Positions 45,003-55,525 of a DNA stretch of 64,000 bases are shown piece by piece. The position numbers and the translations under genes are program-made. The DNA is taken from contig JAJEKV010000092.1 in the NCBI GenBank assembly GCA_021234155.1, forward strand, positions 2,428,561 through 2,492,560, in the 5' to 3' direction. Source of the DNA: Isoetes taiwanensis (Eukaryota; Streptophyta; Lycopodiopsida; Isoetales; Isoetaceae). Within the stretch, counting starts at the first letter, position 1. Every line of letters starts with the position of its first letter. Under the pieces are notes generated by a model. It saw only the letters and a list, made by a program, of their open reading frames with translations, searched no databases and was not told the DNA's origin.

Positions 45003-46800
45003 TAAAAACACTATACGGTTTTTCCCATGGTTATGACCATAAAACCATTTTACAAAACCGATACTAAGTGGGTTAATTTCATTAAAAACCATGTATGGCT
45101 AAAGTACGTGGTTTCCATACAGTGTTCACAAAGGTGGTTTTTTAACATGTTTAATAGGTAGAGTTTTATGTAGCACTTCATGTGTGTGGTTTATGAATGT
45201 GGTATTTTGAGATTTTAAATATAGGTGGTTTGTAATGGTGTTCAATATAGTGGTTCTCCAACATATTTAATATGTCCAGTTTAATATAGCACTTCATGTG
45301 TGTGATTTGTAAATGTGGTTCTTAGAGTGTTAACCTAGCATGGGTAAATATTGTGGTAAGTTTGAATGTTTTCAATGCATAAGTCACCATTGGTTTGCAG
45401 TCCACAACCTTTCATGTTTAGTTCATTGAAAAATAAATGGTTAAATACTAGGATGCAATGGTTTCTTAACATCGTTTTAACATAGTTAAGGCTGTAAATC
45501 ACTAGTGTTTTGTTGTTCAAAGCATTTCAAGTTAGCTATTGATTAATATCTCATTATATAATAGCCTTAAATGTAGTGGTTTTTATTCCTAATCACAAAT
45601 GTTTTGTTGTTCAAAGCATTTCAAGTTAGTTTATTAACACCTCATTATATTACTCATTATATTATGGCTTTACATAAGTGGGTTATTTGATGAATAATTT
45701 AACACTTTCCAATTCAGCATCTAACATGGCATGCATATTGCAATTCACATACATCAAATTTTGTAGTTTGAGGCCGAGGAATTGAACCTCGGATCAGCCA
45801 TAGTATATGCCAGGATATAGCAACACATAGCAACACGACACAATATGAAGACTTGATGGAGGAGTCTACCCATGCCTTTACATCAAAAAAGAAATACAAA
45901 ACATTGCTATTATTGAGCAAGAAAACAGCATGTCATATTTAAAAATTGAAAACCAGATAAATTTAGAGCAGCAATTGAACTGTAGAAAAGTGGCAACAAG
46001 TTATTCAAATGCCCAATATAATATCCAGAATAGCACAAATCTAGTTAAAACGAAAACAACACAACTAGAACATGAGTAAAAAGGTAATGAAGATTGAGCC
46101 AAAACTCTGGCTATAACCCATCTGGGAAGCCTATAACTGATTTTTGCAAAGATCTCTAATGCAATATATGCAATGGAAGTTCAGATGAGTAAGGACTGCA
46201 TCTCTTAAAATCTCTATGCAGCAGATGAGGTCGCTTAGTGAGCATTATATCATAACCCTGTTGTGATTTTTCACTAACAGAGAAAACTGAGGCTACCTCT
46301 GTTTACTTTGGCCTTCTGGGCTACTGATACTTCTTTTTTCAAGGACAACCCTTGTAAATGATCTGGCCTCAGCAATCAAATCCCTAGATGCATCTGGGAT
46401 CCTACAGTATTATACTAGTTACATGCTCGAAGGCAGCAACAGGGCTGAATCTAAATACTCTGTGTAAACCAGATAAGAAATAAATCAACAAAGATTTCAA
46501 TTTTCCATGCAATGACCAGATTATACAGAACCCCTCATGATAACAGATTCTTTGTTTTTTATACTAGCAAGACATAAGAAAATGGGATCTAGAACAGTAG
46601 AGCTAGTTCAGCCAGAGGCAAATTAGAAGAAAGGAATCAAATGCAAATCACATGCCCTGAAGCAAGCACTTAAGGGAACCAAGGCCAAGTACAACAAGGC
46701 AGAACAGACTCATTACAGATTGCAAAGGCCTGTCAGAAACAACACGGCCAGCCAAGTATAATAGAGTTAGCTAGGCCGATTCTACACCATACCCTCTCCT
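45003..46800. other. Left subterminal and internal part of the CACTA element
   Basis: 45003-45700 holds repeated GGTTT-containing motifs; TCACAAATGTTTTGTTGTTCAAAGCATTTCAAGTTAG-like phrases occur twice (about 45500 and 45600). Beyond that there is AT-rich sequence without a gene. Confidence 0.5.
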
Positions 46801-46924
46801 GTGATAAAGAAGAACCACACAAAATACAAGCATGAACAAAAGCAAATAAATGCACAGAATAATAGGACTACAGGCTCAAACTAGCCAGCGTTGCCAGAAA
46901 TTACCCTTGAAGCTCCAGTCGTTG

Positions 46925-47062
46925 CTATCTAAGGAAGAAAAAACCCTCTGCTGGAGTAGATTGGCTACAGAGATTTCGTGGATTTTCTTCGAGGACGCAG
47001 CAAAACTTCAGAGAACTCGCCATGCAAGATTGGCTACAGAGAGGAGCAGGCGCAGCCTCCAT
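46925..47062 (-). pseudogene. Captured 5' exon-like segment inside the CACTA element
   Basis: A GC-richer patch with a minus-strand frame of 45 codons beginning MEAAPAPLCSQSCMASSLK and containing a second LCSQS. It is flanked by leader-like sequence (AACCTAAACCTAAACCTAAA at about 47138-47160). It resembles the start of a plant gene acquired by the transposon. I do not recognise the parent gene. Confidence 0.3.
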
Positions 47063-47099
47063 CGAATTCGAATCTGCTTCTTTGGTTCTGCATAAACAA

Positions 47100-48540
47100 A
47101 ACAACTCCCGCCGGTGCCGTTCTGTTCTAGATGGGTAAACCTAAACCTAAACCTAAACATAAATGGGAAGAATTGGATGATTGTCCACAAATAAGATAAC
47201 GTTAGTTGTTTTTTACCTTCATAATTCACATGATGATATACTTATGCATGAGCATTTTTTGAAAGGCACCATCGTTAGCACACTTTGCATGCAAGGCTTT
47301 TTGCTTGCCAATGCCAAATGTCAAACATGCACTTAAAGAAAAATGCATGCAAAAACATTTAAAGAAAAATGCATGCCAAAGTTCAATTTTAATGGTATGC
47401 ATTGGCCTAAGAGGAGATGCAAAATGTCTCAACATGTTCACGTCATGGATTTACCCCAAAGTTCATAAGTATCTAGTTCCAGTCGGCTACAAATGTGGAT
47501 ATTTCAATGCTCAACTTTATATTCCTATATCATATTGGATAATCACCTAATGCTGTCAATAGTTAAAAAAAAAAAAGGAAAAAAAGAAAGAAAGCAGACA
47601 AAATTTTGCCAAATTTTGATGCCAAGAAAAATCTTACCAGCATTATCGATGACCAAAAAAATGTCCACACCGATCTTCAAAACTTTTTTAGACAAGTTAG
47701 CAAATGTGCACTAGGCTATGCCAGGCATTAGTAATTGTTTGTTGTTTGTAATATTTGAGATGGCATTACTAGTTTGCATTCTGGGCATTAATAATTGCTT
47801 GTGATGTTCGAGATGGCATTACTAGTTTGTGTTCACTCAGAATATTACGATGTTATTTTGGTGCTTCACTTGCTTAGATCTATAGCTCATATGCTTATGA
47901 AAGACAATTTTTGCTCTGGACTTTTGAAATCGGAGGCTCTTTTGTATATGTGTGATCATTTTCATTTGGAGTTGGATCACTCGATGGCGGTGGATTGGAG
48001 GATTGGCATTGAAATGTTTTTTGTTTGCATGAGGAATAACATTTATATTTGCACTTGACCTAATGTGTTGTGGCATTTTCTATATGTATGTTGCTCTAAG
48101 GTAAGACAATAACATCCTTCATTGGTATTAGACGTAGAAGCATTTCTACTCGTTTTGGGGCAACTTTGTTGAGTTCAGTCGAAGTCTTCAAGGGAGCTTG
48201 AGGCTTTTAGATATTGAAGAAAAGGATTAAGAAGGTTCTGCAATTTATATGAATCAATCTATCAAGGCTGTCTCCCATTCTACATACACGGATATGTAAT
48301 ATGAGGAACCTATGTTCAGCATGATAAATGTTGCTCATGGAGGCTTACTAAAGGCAGTATTTCATTATCCTTGCTAGAAAAATATTGGCTTCAAATTTCC
48401 AAGAGATTTCTACTAAGGATAAACCATGATGGAGCATCACCATAAATATTGGGCATTGCAGCCAAGGAATGGACATGTGTAGAGAGGCTCCAAATACATT
48501 TCATGGCATAGATAATCACAAGGAATGCATCAGTTCAACA
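47100..48540. other. CACTA interior, no gene recognised
   Basis: AT-rich. A plus-strand frame at 47795-48058 (87 codons) has no family resemblance. A (A)n/GAAAG stretch lies at about 47565-47600. Confidence 0.4.
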
Positions 48541-48544
48541 TCCT

Positions 48545-48860
48545 ATCAGAAAAAGGGGATGTGGTATTCGACTTGGGGGGGTATTCGACTTGTGGTATGA
48601 GCAAGGGGGTATTCGACTTGCAAAATAGTGGCCTTAGTTTAGATGAGCCTAATACCCCCTGGGTATTCCACAAGTCTAATACCCCCTCTTTTGGGACTTT
48701 TTCGGATAGGGGTTCCGGCCAAGGAGGAATGGGTGGTATTTGACCTGCCTAATATCAACCCAAAATTGGGGGTATTCGACTTGTGGAATAAGTGTGCATG
48801 TTGAAACCACGAGTCTAATACCCCTTATTCCAAGAGTCAAATACCCCCCTGGAATCGAGG
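48545..48860. repeat. Fold-back cluster of GGGGGTATTCGACTTG and its inverse
   Basis: GGTATTCGACTTG occurs at about 48561, 48580 and 48607 and again at about 48770. The inverse type (CCACAAGTCTAATACCCCC and relatives) occurs at about 48646, 48669, 48810 and 48835. Together they form several alternative stem-loops over about 300 bp inside the CACTA element. Confidence 0.65.
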
Positions 48861-49749
48861 TCCAAATGGGGTGCCAATCAATGCACCGCTTCAAGTATAG
48901 TTGGAATATGCACATCATTTCTGCCTCTACATTTCAACCTCTAAATGTACATTCGTATGAAATAAAATGTTGAATATGAGATCTTTTTGTTTGAAGAGAT
49001 TATTCATTCATAAGATCTTTGAAGATACTACTTAGATATCACAACAAAAGGAACAATGTCAAGAATCCTCCTTATATCTCTCTTCCTGGTTGCATCTCCT
49101 AGAGTCCTATCCCAGTGCCAATTTCGCATGTAAATAGATTTCCATCTAGACATTCTATAGCAAAACTGAACTCCAAGGGTTTGAACCTTGTAAAAGCTCT
49201 AGATCATGCGCAAACTTAGAGAATATGTCCATAAAGGTCTCACTTTATAAAAAAAACCTCAAACTATATAATATTTTGTCAAGTAAAGCAAGGGGCATAT
49301 CCGTTGGCAACATCCTGCTGATTAGCTTTGAATAAACAAAACAAAGATCTGTTCTGGCAAAAGGAAGCACCAACAAATGGAGTTTAAGAAATTAAATGAG
49401 GCAAGAAGTCTTCATCGTAGTGCATCTAAATTTGCTCTTTCATGAGGCAAATTTCCATATGGGCTTGGTAAAAACTGTGAATTGATGCATCTAAGCATAG
49501 TCAACCAATATCTGGCACATGATAGAGCCATGCCAATGTTTGCACTTTTATGCGTACTCAGTTTTAGAAAAATACTATACTATTGCAATAGAACAAATTG
49601 AATAACTAGACGTTGCCACATGTGACATCTATGAATGTTTTGTTTGACTCTAATGGTGCATGGGGGTGTTCATAACCACACCACCCCTAGGGTACCGACT
49701 CCTCCCAATTATATACATGATTAAAATTATTTTAAATTGCCTAGAAAGG

Positions 49750-49900
49750 AATAGAATAGAATAGAATAGTTTTTTTAACGTCCACGAAGACCAATAGGTC
49801 ATGGGACCCATACAATGGGCTAGTACAATCATTACTACTAGGATTAAAAAACCCCTGCCTCGAAAGGTTTTCAAGGGAAAAACCTTTCGAGGCAGGGAAT
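49750..49900 (-). mobile_element. 3' end of pentanucleotide-tailed LINE (copy g) inside the CACTA element
   Basis: (AATAG)n at 49750-49769, core AACGTCCACGAAGACC and GGTCATGGGACCCATAC, then a perfect 19-bp inverted repeat at 49853-49871 and 49879-49897 around a 7-nt loop. Confidence 0.8.
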
Positions 49901-50724
49901 TTCATATCTCATTATCGGGATTTTCCCTCTCCTGAGTTTATCAACAACTTTACTTTAACCACCACATTGTCATGAAAGATAGGAGGGGGAACCACATGAA
50001 ATGAAGAAGAGTTGAAAACCACTATTGCATGCTGGTTTTCAAAACAAATTACAAAAAACTAAAGAATGACAAATTAAAAAAGATGCCTTTGTATTTGGGC
50101 ATTTACTCATTTGCTTGATATTTAAATAAAGTCTGAATCGTATCTATAGTGGTTTGATAGCAGTTAATTACGACAATTGGTTTTTGGGTTCCTTATGAGT
50201 AACCACTATGGATAACCACATCTTTTCTGGTAATATCTATGAGTCATTACCATGATAATTAACTCAGTATTAAAAACCATGCCACAAAACCACAACTAGT
50301 CTATAAAATACATTGTGATAATAAAAAACTAGCATGAATAACCACCATGGCAAATAAATTGGTATAAAACACCACACCATAAATTATTTAAACTTCTCTA
50401 AGCAATATAACAATAGAAACCAACATAAATAACCATTGCCATACTTATAGTGGTGTTGAAAAACCATGCTACAAACCAATGTCGATTTAATAAACCATGC
50501 TATCTTAGAAACCAACATGAATGGCCAACATTAATGCTAGAAAACCATGTAGTAAACTAATATCGGTTTTAATAAACCACACTATAAGAAAAAATCAATA
50601 TGAATAACCACGTACTAGTTATGAAAACCACTATGCTGTGTGGTTTTTATATTAAGAATGAAATTTTTAGCATTAAAAACCACATCTATAGTGGTTTTTC
50701 AGTGGTTTATGGTAGTGGTTAAAT
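49901..50724. other. Right subterminal zone of the CACTA element
   Basis: Dense AAACCAC, ACCAC and AACCACTAT motifs, the inverse of the left-end motifs, becoming denser towards the terminus. Non-coding. Confidence 0.65.
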
Positions 50725-50991
50725 TTTTGGGTGCCTTGTGATGCTTGCTTCTTCTTCTTTTTGTCGGTGGCTTCTCAACTTCACCTTCTTTAGGAATTTC
50801 ATGAATGCTAGGCATATCCTCTGTATCTTGTACTTTTCTACTTCAATGCATTCTAATGTTCCCTCATGATCTTCATTCCCTTCTCTATCAACTGTTTCTT
50901 TATTCTTTTTATTCTTGCTCTTCGGACCTTTTCTCCTTCCCATTGTCTTCTCAAGTGTCCTTAAAATAGTTTCTTTCCTCATTACAACCAT

Positions 50992-51190
50992 AGGACTGCA
51001 TAAAATAGCAATATTTTTAAAAGCTGGTCTTTATGCAACATTTAAGCTTCGACCTTAAAAAATGTATACTGGGATTCCCAGGCACCTTTATGGTCTAAAA
51101 CCACTAACATTTGATACAAATTTGCAATGTTGGACCTCGTGCAAATGCAATACAAACATACTGGGTACTCTGATGTAAGAATCCTCCACA
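50992..51190. other. 5' flank of the ParB-methylase relic
   Basis: A possible intron acceptor (TTATGCAG on minus) ends just before the ATG at 50991, so a further 5' exon may exist. None was identified. Confidence 0.3.
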
Positions 51191-51229
51191 GTCAGCATAA
51201 TGTTTCAAGTGACCGGAGTGCCAAACATC

Positions 51230-51975
51230 TTAATGTGAAGCAAACGGCACCGTTTCAGTGTCATAGATTGACAAATGGTTTCGTATAGATTGAACCATTT
51301 GCTGTAAAAGAAAACAATTTTTTAGATGGAATCTAACCCCCTAAACGACGTCATTTGCAAATGGATCTGGACAAAAGCCTTATGTACTATCTGTTCTATT
51401 ATGATGATACAAGTCCCAGCTCTTCGAGAGTAGTATTGCTTAATACTGATAGCTCACCAGTTCAGCTCTACGAGAGTAATGTTGCTATGCCTTTGGATTC
51501 TTCTGAAACCTTACTTCTTCGGCTAATAATCAGTATGTATTATCAGTCTTCATACTATGGCTATGAAAAAGAATTTGGTTGAAAGGAATCGGTTGCAGAA
51601 TGCTCCCAAGGGAAAATGTTCTCACCTGAAAAGGCATCGCTTGCTTCAACGTTTGCAAGCCCATTCAAGCCATTCACTGCAATGGTAACCTGGATGTCGC
51701 CAATGATAACCTGGTTGTACATCTAAATCGAAAAAAACCTGGAATGGAGAATGCTCTGACCTCAAACGACGTCGTTTCACTCAGATATTTCGTTCAGAAT
51801 AAAAGCTCATGAGTCTATGCTCAGGTCACAAGTTTAGGATATTTCGTTTTTCTGTGATGAACTCAGATAAATGTCGCCGATTCATGAGATAAAACTCAGA
51901 TTCATAATAAATTCAGATAGAACATGTCTTCATGGGAAAACCTGGAAACGAAGTCGTTTGCCTCTGGCTTTGAAA
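51230..51975. promoter_or_regulatory. Cluster of ACGT-core palindromic motifs
   Basis: Variants of AAACGACGTCGTTT at about 51241 (AAACGGCACCGTTT), 51344 (AAACGACGTCATTT), 51765 (perfect AAACGACGTCGTTT) and 51948 (AAACGAAGTCGTTT), within 0.75 kb upstream of the minus-strand ParB-methylase relic. ACGT cores bind plant bZIP factors, but the same motif is also common in plant repeats, so regulatory use is only possible. A short frame at 51355-51582 with an internal repeat is unrecognised. Confidence 0.4.
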
Positions 51976-52157
51976 AAAACTCAACGTTCAACTGAATAAA
52001 ACCAATCTGATCGATTTAGACACTGGCCGGTGTATCTGCAATTTTCAAAACTTTTTTTACCTTGGCCGATGTATTTGCTTTTTTTGAAACAAAAAGTTGT
52101 ATAAATAGATCAAATTTTTATTTGAAAGAAAAAGTTGTAAGGTTTATAAATTTTTCA

Positions 52158-54330
52158 CTAATAAATAGAATAGAATAGAATATTTTTTTATCGTCCACTG
52201 AGACCAATCGGCCTATGGGACCCAGAAGGAGCGCAGCAAACTTATTACTGTCCGGGTTAAAAAACCCCCGCCCCGAAGGGTTTTCGAGTGAAAAACCGTA
52301 AGAATGCTGTCAAACTGTACAAGTATACATCATCATGAAATAAATGTGTATGTACATGTCAAGTGCGTGCCCGAGGACATAGCTGATCTCGCATGTCCAT
52401 GACCTCCTGAAGGTATGATCCTAGCATCCGTACGGATGCCGTGCTCAATGTCACATGTAGCGGGTGGCGGGCCCGACCAACTCGGCATAAGCGTCCGGAT
52501 TTGATCATATCTTTGGGCAACTTTGAAGGGTATGAGATTCATCCTCAATGACTCCCATTTGGCGGATTGATTGAGCAGAATCCCGGCGTGGCTCACCAAT
52601 CCATCTCCGCCTGTCTCAATTCGAAGATGATGTGCCCCAATGCGAATGGAGGCAATGAGTCAAGGCGTCTTTTTATGGGCAAGTGGGTGCGCGGTAGCAT
52701 TGTGGGCCTCGTTCCAATGTGGGATTTATGTATTTGGTAGTGTCTTTGTCTTGACCTGTTCAAGGGCGCTGGCATCCCAAAGCTTGCGATGAAGCAAAGC
52801 GTCAAGATATTGCCTCAAGCTATGGCGATCGCCTCTGTTTGCACATGTATGCACCTGTGCTCTCGCACATTCCATCTAGCCATCCATTGAGCTCTCTTTT
52901 CCCTCCAAAGGGCCTTGAGGCGTTGTGGCCCCATTGCCATGATATAAGCTAGTTTTGGGAGACGAGCATCGTCCATGTTGACCACCTTCTAAAAATAGAC
53001 AATGTGGCGATCAAGGGCCGCCCTCTGAAGAGGCAAGAATCCTGTTTCCTGCAGTAGAATTTGATATGGGATTTGTGGACTTCACCCCTAGTGCTCGTAC
53101 CAAGAAGGCTTTACGCTTTTGCTCCAAGTCATTCCAAGTAGCGAGGGATACTCTTGGGCCCCATACTTCCACCCCGTATAAAAAGGACAGGCTCCACTAA
53201 AACTTTGAGCGGTGTGGTGATGGGTCCAATCATACAACTCCGCTCTATGACTATTGTTTTGCATTGCATATAGTGCTTTCCAGCCCGCCGTAACTCGTAG
53301 CCGTATGGATGTGTCCCAGTGCATAGTAGACGGAAACTCCACTCCCAAATATTTGTATGTGGATGCTACTTCCACATTACGCCCTCGGTAATGGAAGGAG
53401 GGGATCCTACCGTCGTGAAGATGATATGAAAACCACCTTAGTCTTGGCCAAGTTGACGCATATCGGGCCGCTTGACAAAATGTGTCCGGGCATCAGTCGT
53501 TGCATGTCGCTGGTGTGTAAGCTAGGAGGTCCACATCATCGATATATTAACCGCTTGATGATCCGGTAGAGAAGGTGAGCCCCATCGCCCCCATTATCGC
53601 CAAGCCGGCTCTCCAATTGATCAATGTAAAGCCCAAACAATGTTGGGGAGAGAGGGCATCCTGGCGAACCCCGATACTACTATCAAATGGTTGGCTTATC
53701 GCTGCAACAACCGACCCGAGCATCTTTCATAAAACTCGCATTGCTTTGATTACGCAAATCTACAGGAACCCCGGTATGTCGCAATCTTGCCCATAGTTTT
53801 TCGAGGCACGATTGTCAAATGCATTTGCAAAATCCACGAAGCAACAATATAGATCCCGGACGGCGGTTCCCTTTGTCTTCAACCGAGCTTCGCAATGTGA
53901 AGATGTGGTCAATGGTTGAGTGTCGAAATCGAATCCCGCTGGGTGAGGGGCCCGTATCTCTTTTGCCTACGCCTTGACCCGTCAAGCTGCTGCTTTCGAG
54001 AATCCCGGCAAAGCAATTTTTGCAAACACCGGCCCGACCATGATTGTTCGGTGGTGGACTAAAGGCGGTCTTGGGTCCCCGCCTTATAGATGGGAACAAC
54101 TCGCTATTGGTCCACTTTGCATCGGGAAGCCTTCTGTAATGCCTTGTTGAACAAGGCGGTCAAAGACCGGTATTATGGACTGACCCCCGCCCACTTAAGC
54201 AATTCTGCCTGCATGCCATCCAGGTCCGGGGCTTTCCCATTGGCAAGACGCTGTAAGCCTTGTTCCACGTCTGAATCTGTGATTTCCAAAGCAATCGGGT
54301 TTAGGATCTACTAAATTACAACATGGTGTA
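52158..54330 (-). mobile_element. Longest copy of the pentanucleotide-tailed LINE (copy h), 5'-truncated
   Basis: (AATAG)n tail at 52163-52182, core ATCGTCCACTGAGACC, AATCGGCCTATGGGACCC and AGAAGGAGCGCAGC, then about 2.1 kb of LINE body read on the minus strand. The left 400 bp match copy e (19880-20326). It is cut off at 54330 against a small inverted-repeat element. No intact ORF. Confidence 0.85.
52340..54320 (-). pseudogene. RT part of the pentanucleotide-tailed LINE ORF2
   Basis: Read from high to low coordinates: a finger region at about 54320-54195 (ITDSDVEQGLQRLANGKAPD in mixed frames), 54099-53815 with FRHSTIDHIFTLRS, the catalytic YIDDVDLL at about 53531-53546, then 53375-53088 EVASTYKYLGVEFPSTMHWD and a long C-terminal region to about 52340. 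The GRSTIDH-like motif, FxDD-type active site and YKYLG motif mark a non-LTR RT of a clade other than the L1 copy at 39.7-42.5 kb. The exact clade is not assigned. Frames change often, and antisense open stretches are shadows. Confidence 0.75.
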
Positions 54331-54473
54331 GATAACGCCCTGGCCCTTGGTATTATTGAAAAAAAAAAATTGAGGGCCATGTGGCCATGGCCAAAATGGC
54401 GCCGTTGGCCATGGTCACAGGGCCCGAATTTTTTTTTTTTTTTGCCAGTAATCATGAGGGCCAGGGCGTTATC
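54331..54473. mobile_element. 143-bp MITE-like fold-back element
   Basis: Perfect 17-bp terminal inverted repeats, GATAACGCCCTGGCCCT at 54331-54347 and its complement at 54457-54473. Inside, A-run and T-run segments and a GGCCATGGCC core make almost the whole unit self-complementary. The superfamily and target duplication could not be determined. Confidence 0.7.
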
Positions 54474-54475
54474 GC

Positions 54476-54991
54476 CCTTAACGCCCAGGTTCGAGGGTTT
54501 TCACTGAAGAAATAGCAAATCAGGCTGTCGTTCTAGTAATCAGCTGCCGATGATCAGAGATAGAATCATCTATTCTTGAACCAAGATCAGAGGTAGAATC
54601 ACTTGTTCTTGAATGTCGAATTCTGGATAAGAGGCCAGAGATAGGATATAGCGGCTATTTCCTTCTGCAAATCGTCCATTTTTTGTGCAGGAATGGAGGT
54701 TTGAAGCTTAGATGTAGATCAAGATTAAAGGCAGATCAAGATTAAAGGCAGGGAATTGAACCCTGCTTTCAACACCCAGTCTTTATTCTAAGCCCCTGTT
54801 TTGAGTCCCCCGTGAAACAGTGAAGAAAGGAAGAATAAAAGGAAGAGAAAGAAAGGAAGAACAAGCATTCTTTGTTCTTTGTTGCTGCTTTGTTGCCGGA
54901 AGAACAAGCGCTCTTTGTTCTTTGTTGCTGCTTTGTTGCCAGAAGAACAAGCGCTCTTTGTTCTCTAAACCTGAGAATCAGGGCGTTAAGG
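54476..54991. mobile_element. Second small inverted-repeat element with internal tandem repeats
   Basis: CCTTAACGCCCAGG at 54476-54489 faces CAGGGCGTTAAGG at 54979-54991. The AACGCCC motif is shared with the neighbouring MITE. The interior holds a 17-bp tandem (GATCAAGATTAAAGGCA, about 54718-54750) and three units of about 53-60 bp built on GAAGAACAAGC-CTCTTTGTTC (54857-54966). Confidence 0.5.
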
Positions 54992-55226
54992 TGTCATAAT
55001 TAAATGGAAATAATTAAATTAGTGTCATAATTGAATTGCAATATGCAACATTATAATGAAAAAACGGTGTCATACAAGTGCACAAATTAACGTCCAAGTT
55101 AGTTATAACCATGAATCTGAAAGCTATCCGTTAGATAACTTGTCTATAAATGTGGAAACTTAATAACATGAAGTTAACCATTAAACCTGAACCCGTTTAG
55201 TAAATAATATGAAGTTACCCTCGAAA

Positions 55227-55525
55227 CGTCCCATAGAGTTCAAACTTCGTTAGAGATTTTGCATAGAGCTCCTGAATGGGAGAGAGTTCTGCAAAGAAGC
55301 ACCTTTTCAAGGCTTCTGGTCAAGTGCAAGAACTATGCTTGCCATTCGTAAATGGAATATGCACTGTTGATAGCACGTCCCATAGAGCTTCAAACTTAGT
55401 TAGAGATTTTGCATATAGCTCCTGAATGGGAGAGAGTTTTGCAAAGAAGCTCCTTTTCAAGGCTTCTAGTCGAGTGCAAGAACTATGCTTGCCATTCGTG
55501 AATGGAAGATGCACTGTTGATAGCA
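55227..55525 (+). repeat. 149-bp tandem duplication at the MULE 5' side
   Basis: Unit starting CGTCCCATAGAG at 55227 repeats at 55376 with a few substitutions. The second unit is open and leads into the first MULE frame (55426-55665). Confidence 0.85.

Larger units (their letters stand above)
44984..50743. mobile_element. Non-autonomous CACTA-type DNA transposon
   Basis: 44987-50740 (5754 bp). Perfect 16-bp terminal inverted repeats, CACAAGGCACCCAAAA at 44987-45002 and its complement at 50725-50740, flanked by the 3-bp duplication ATG at 44984-44986 and 50741-50743. Removing it and one ATG rejoins the ParB-methylase frame exactly. Subterminal zones of about 0.7 kb carry many GTGGTTT motifs at the left and AAACCAC motifs at the right, the inverted subterminal repeats expected of CACTA (EnSpm) elements. 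The CAC terminus and 3-bp duplication fit that superfamily. No transposase is recognisable inside, so it depends on a relative. Cargo includes a captured exon-like segment, a fold-back repeat cluster and a LINE 3' end. Confidence 0.85.
42986..50991 (-). pseudogene. ParB/sulfiredoxin-like plus DNA-methylase-like spliced gene, split by a CACTA element
   Basis: Minus-strand coding pieces in one consistent order. 50991-50741: N-terminus MGRRKGPKSKNKKNKE, an acidic stretch (TEDMPSIHEIPKEGEVEK) and a basic NLS-like PPTKRRRSK. 44986-44580: ParB/Srx-like part with IPLYRIQVDQAVPIV and the signature CRDGNHRTDAW. 44500-44119: NNYIWLTLEKLND, VVANVGGTLEVWFDDF. A clean 73-bp GT-AG intron (44046-44118) joins in frame to 44045-43750: YFVYCLSKQCVDKIPVLV, SDWERDNSPWWLDF. 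43640-43240: LHTYCPVGGLALDLFAGSTP and YYGIERD, an FxGxG-type SAM-binding loop as in N4/N6 DNA methylases. 43111-42986: an acidic end finishing QDIPELDD. Damage: stops near 44675-44690 and 44577, frameshifts near 50845, 44390, 43985 and 43885, a poly-A run at 43734-43750, and the transposon. The catalytic (D/N/S)PP(Y/W) motif is not clearly present; SPWW may be its relic. A role in DNA modification is inference. Confidence 0.6.

Noticed and set aside
47138-47160. Interstitial telomere repeat (AACCTAAACCTAAA)
   Set aside because: The unit is the hexamer CCTAAA and not the plant heptamer CCCTAAA, and only about four units are present.
53357-54314. Plus-strand frames in the LINE body
   Set aside because: Antisense to the RT pieces on the minus strand, which carry the recognisable motifs.
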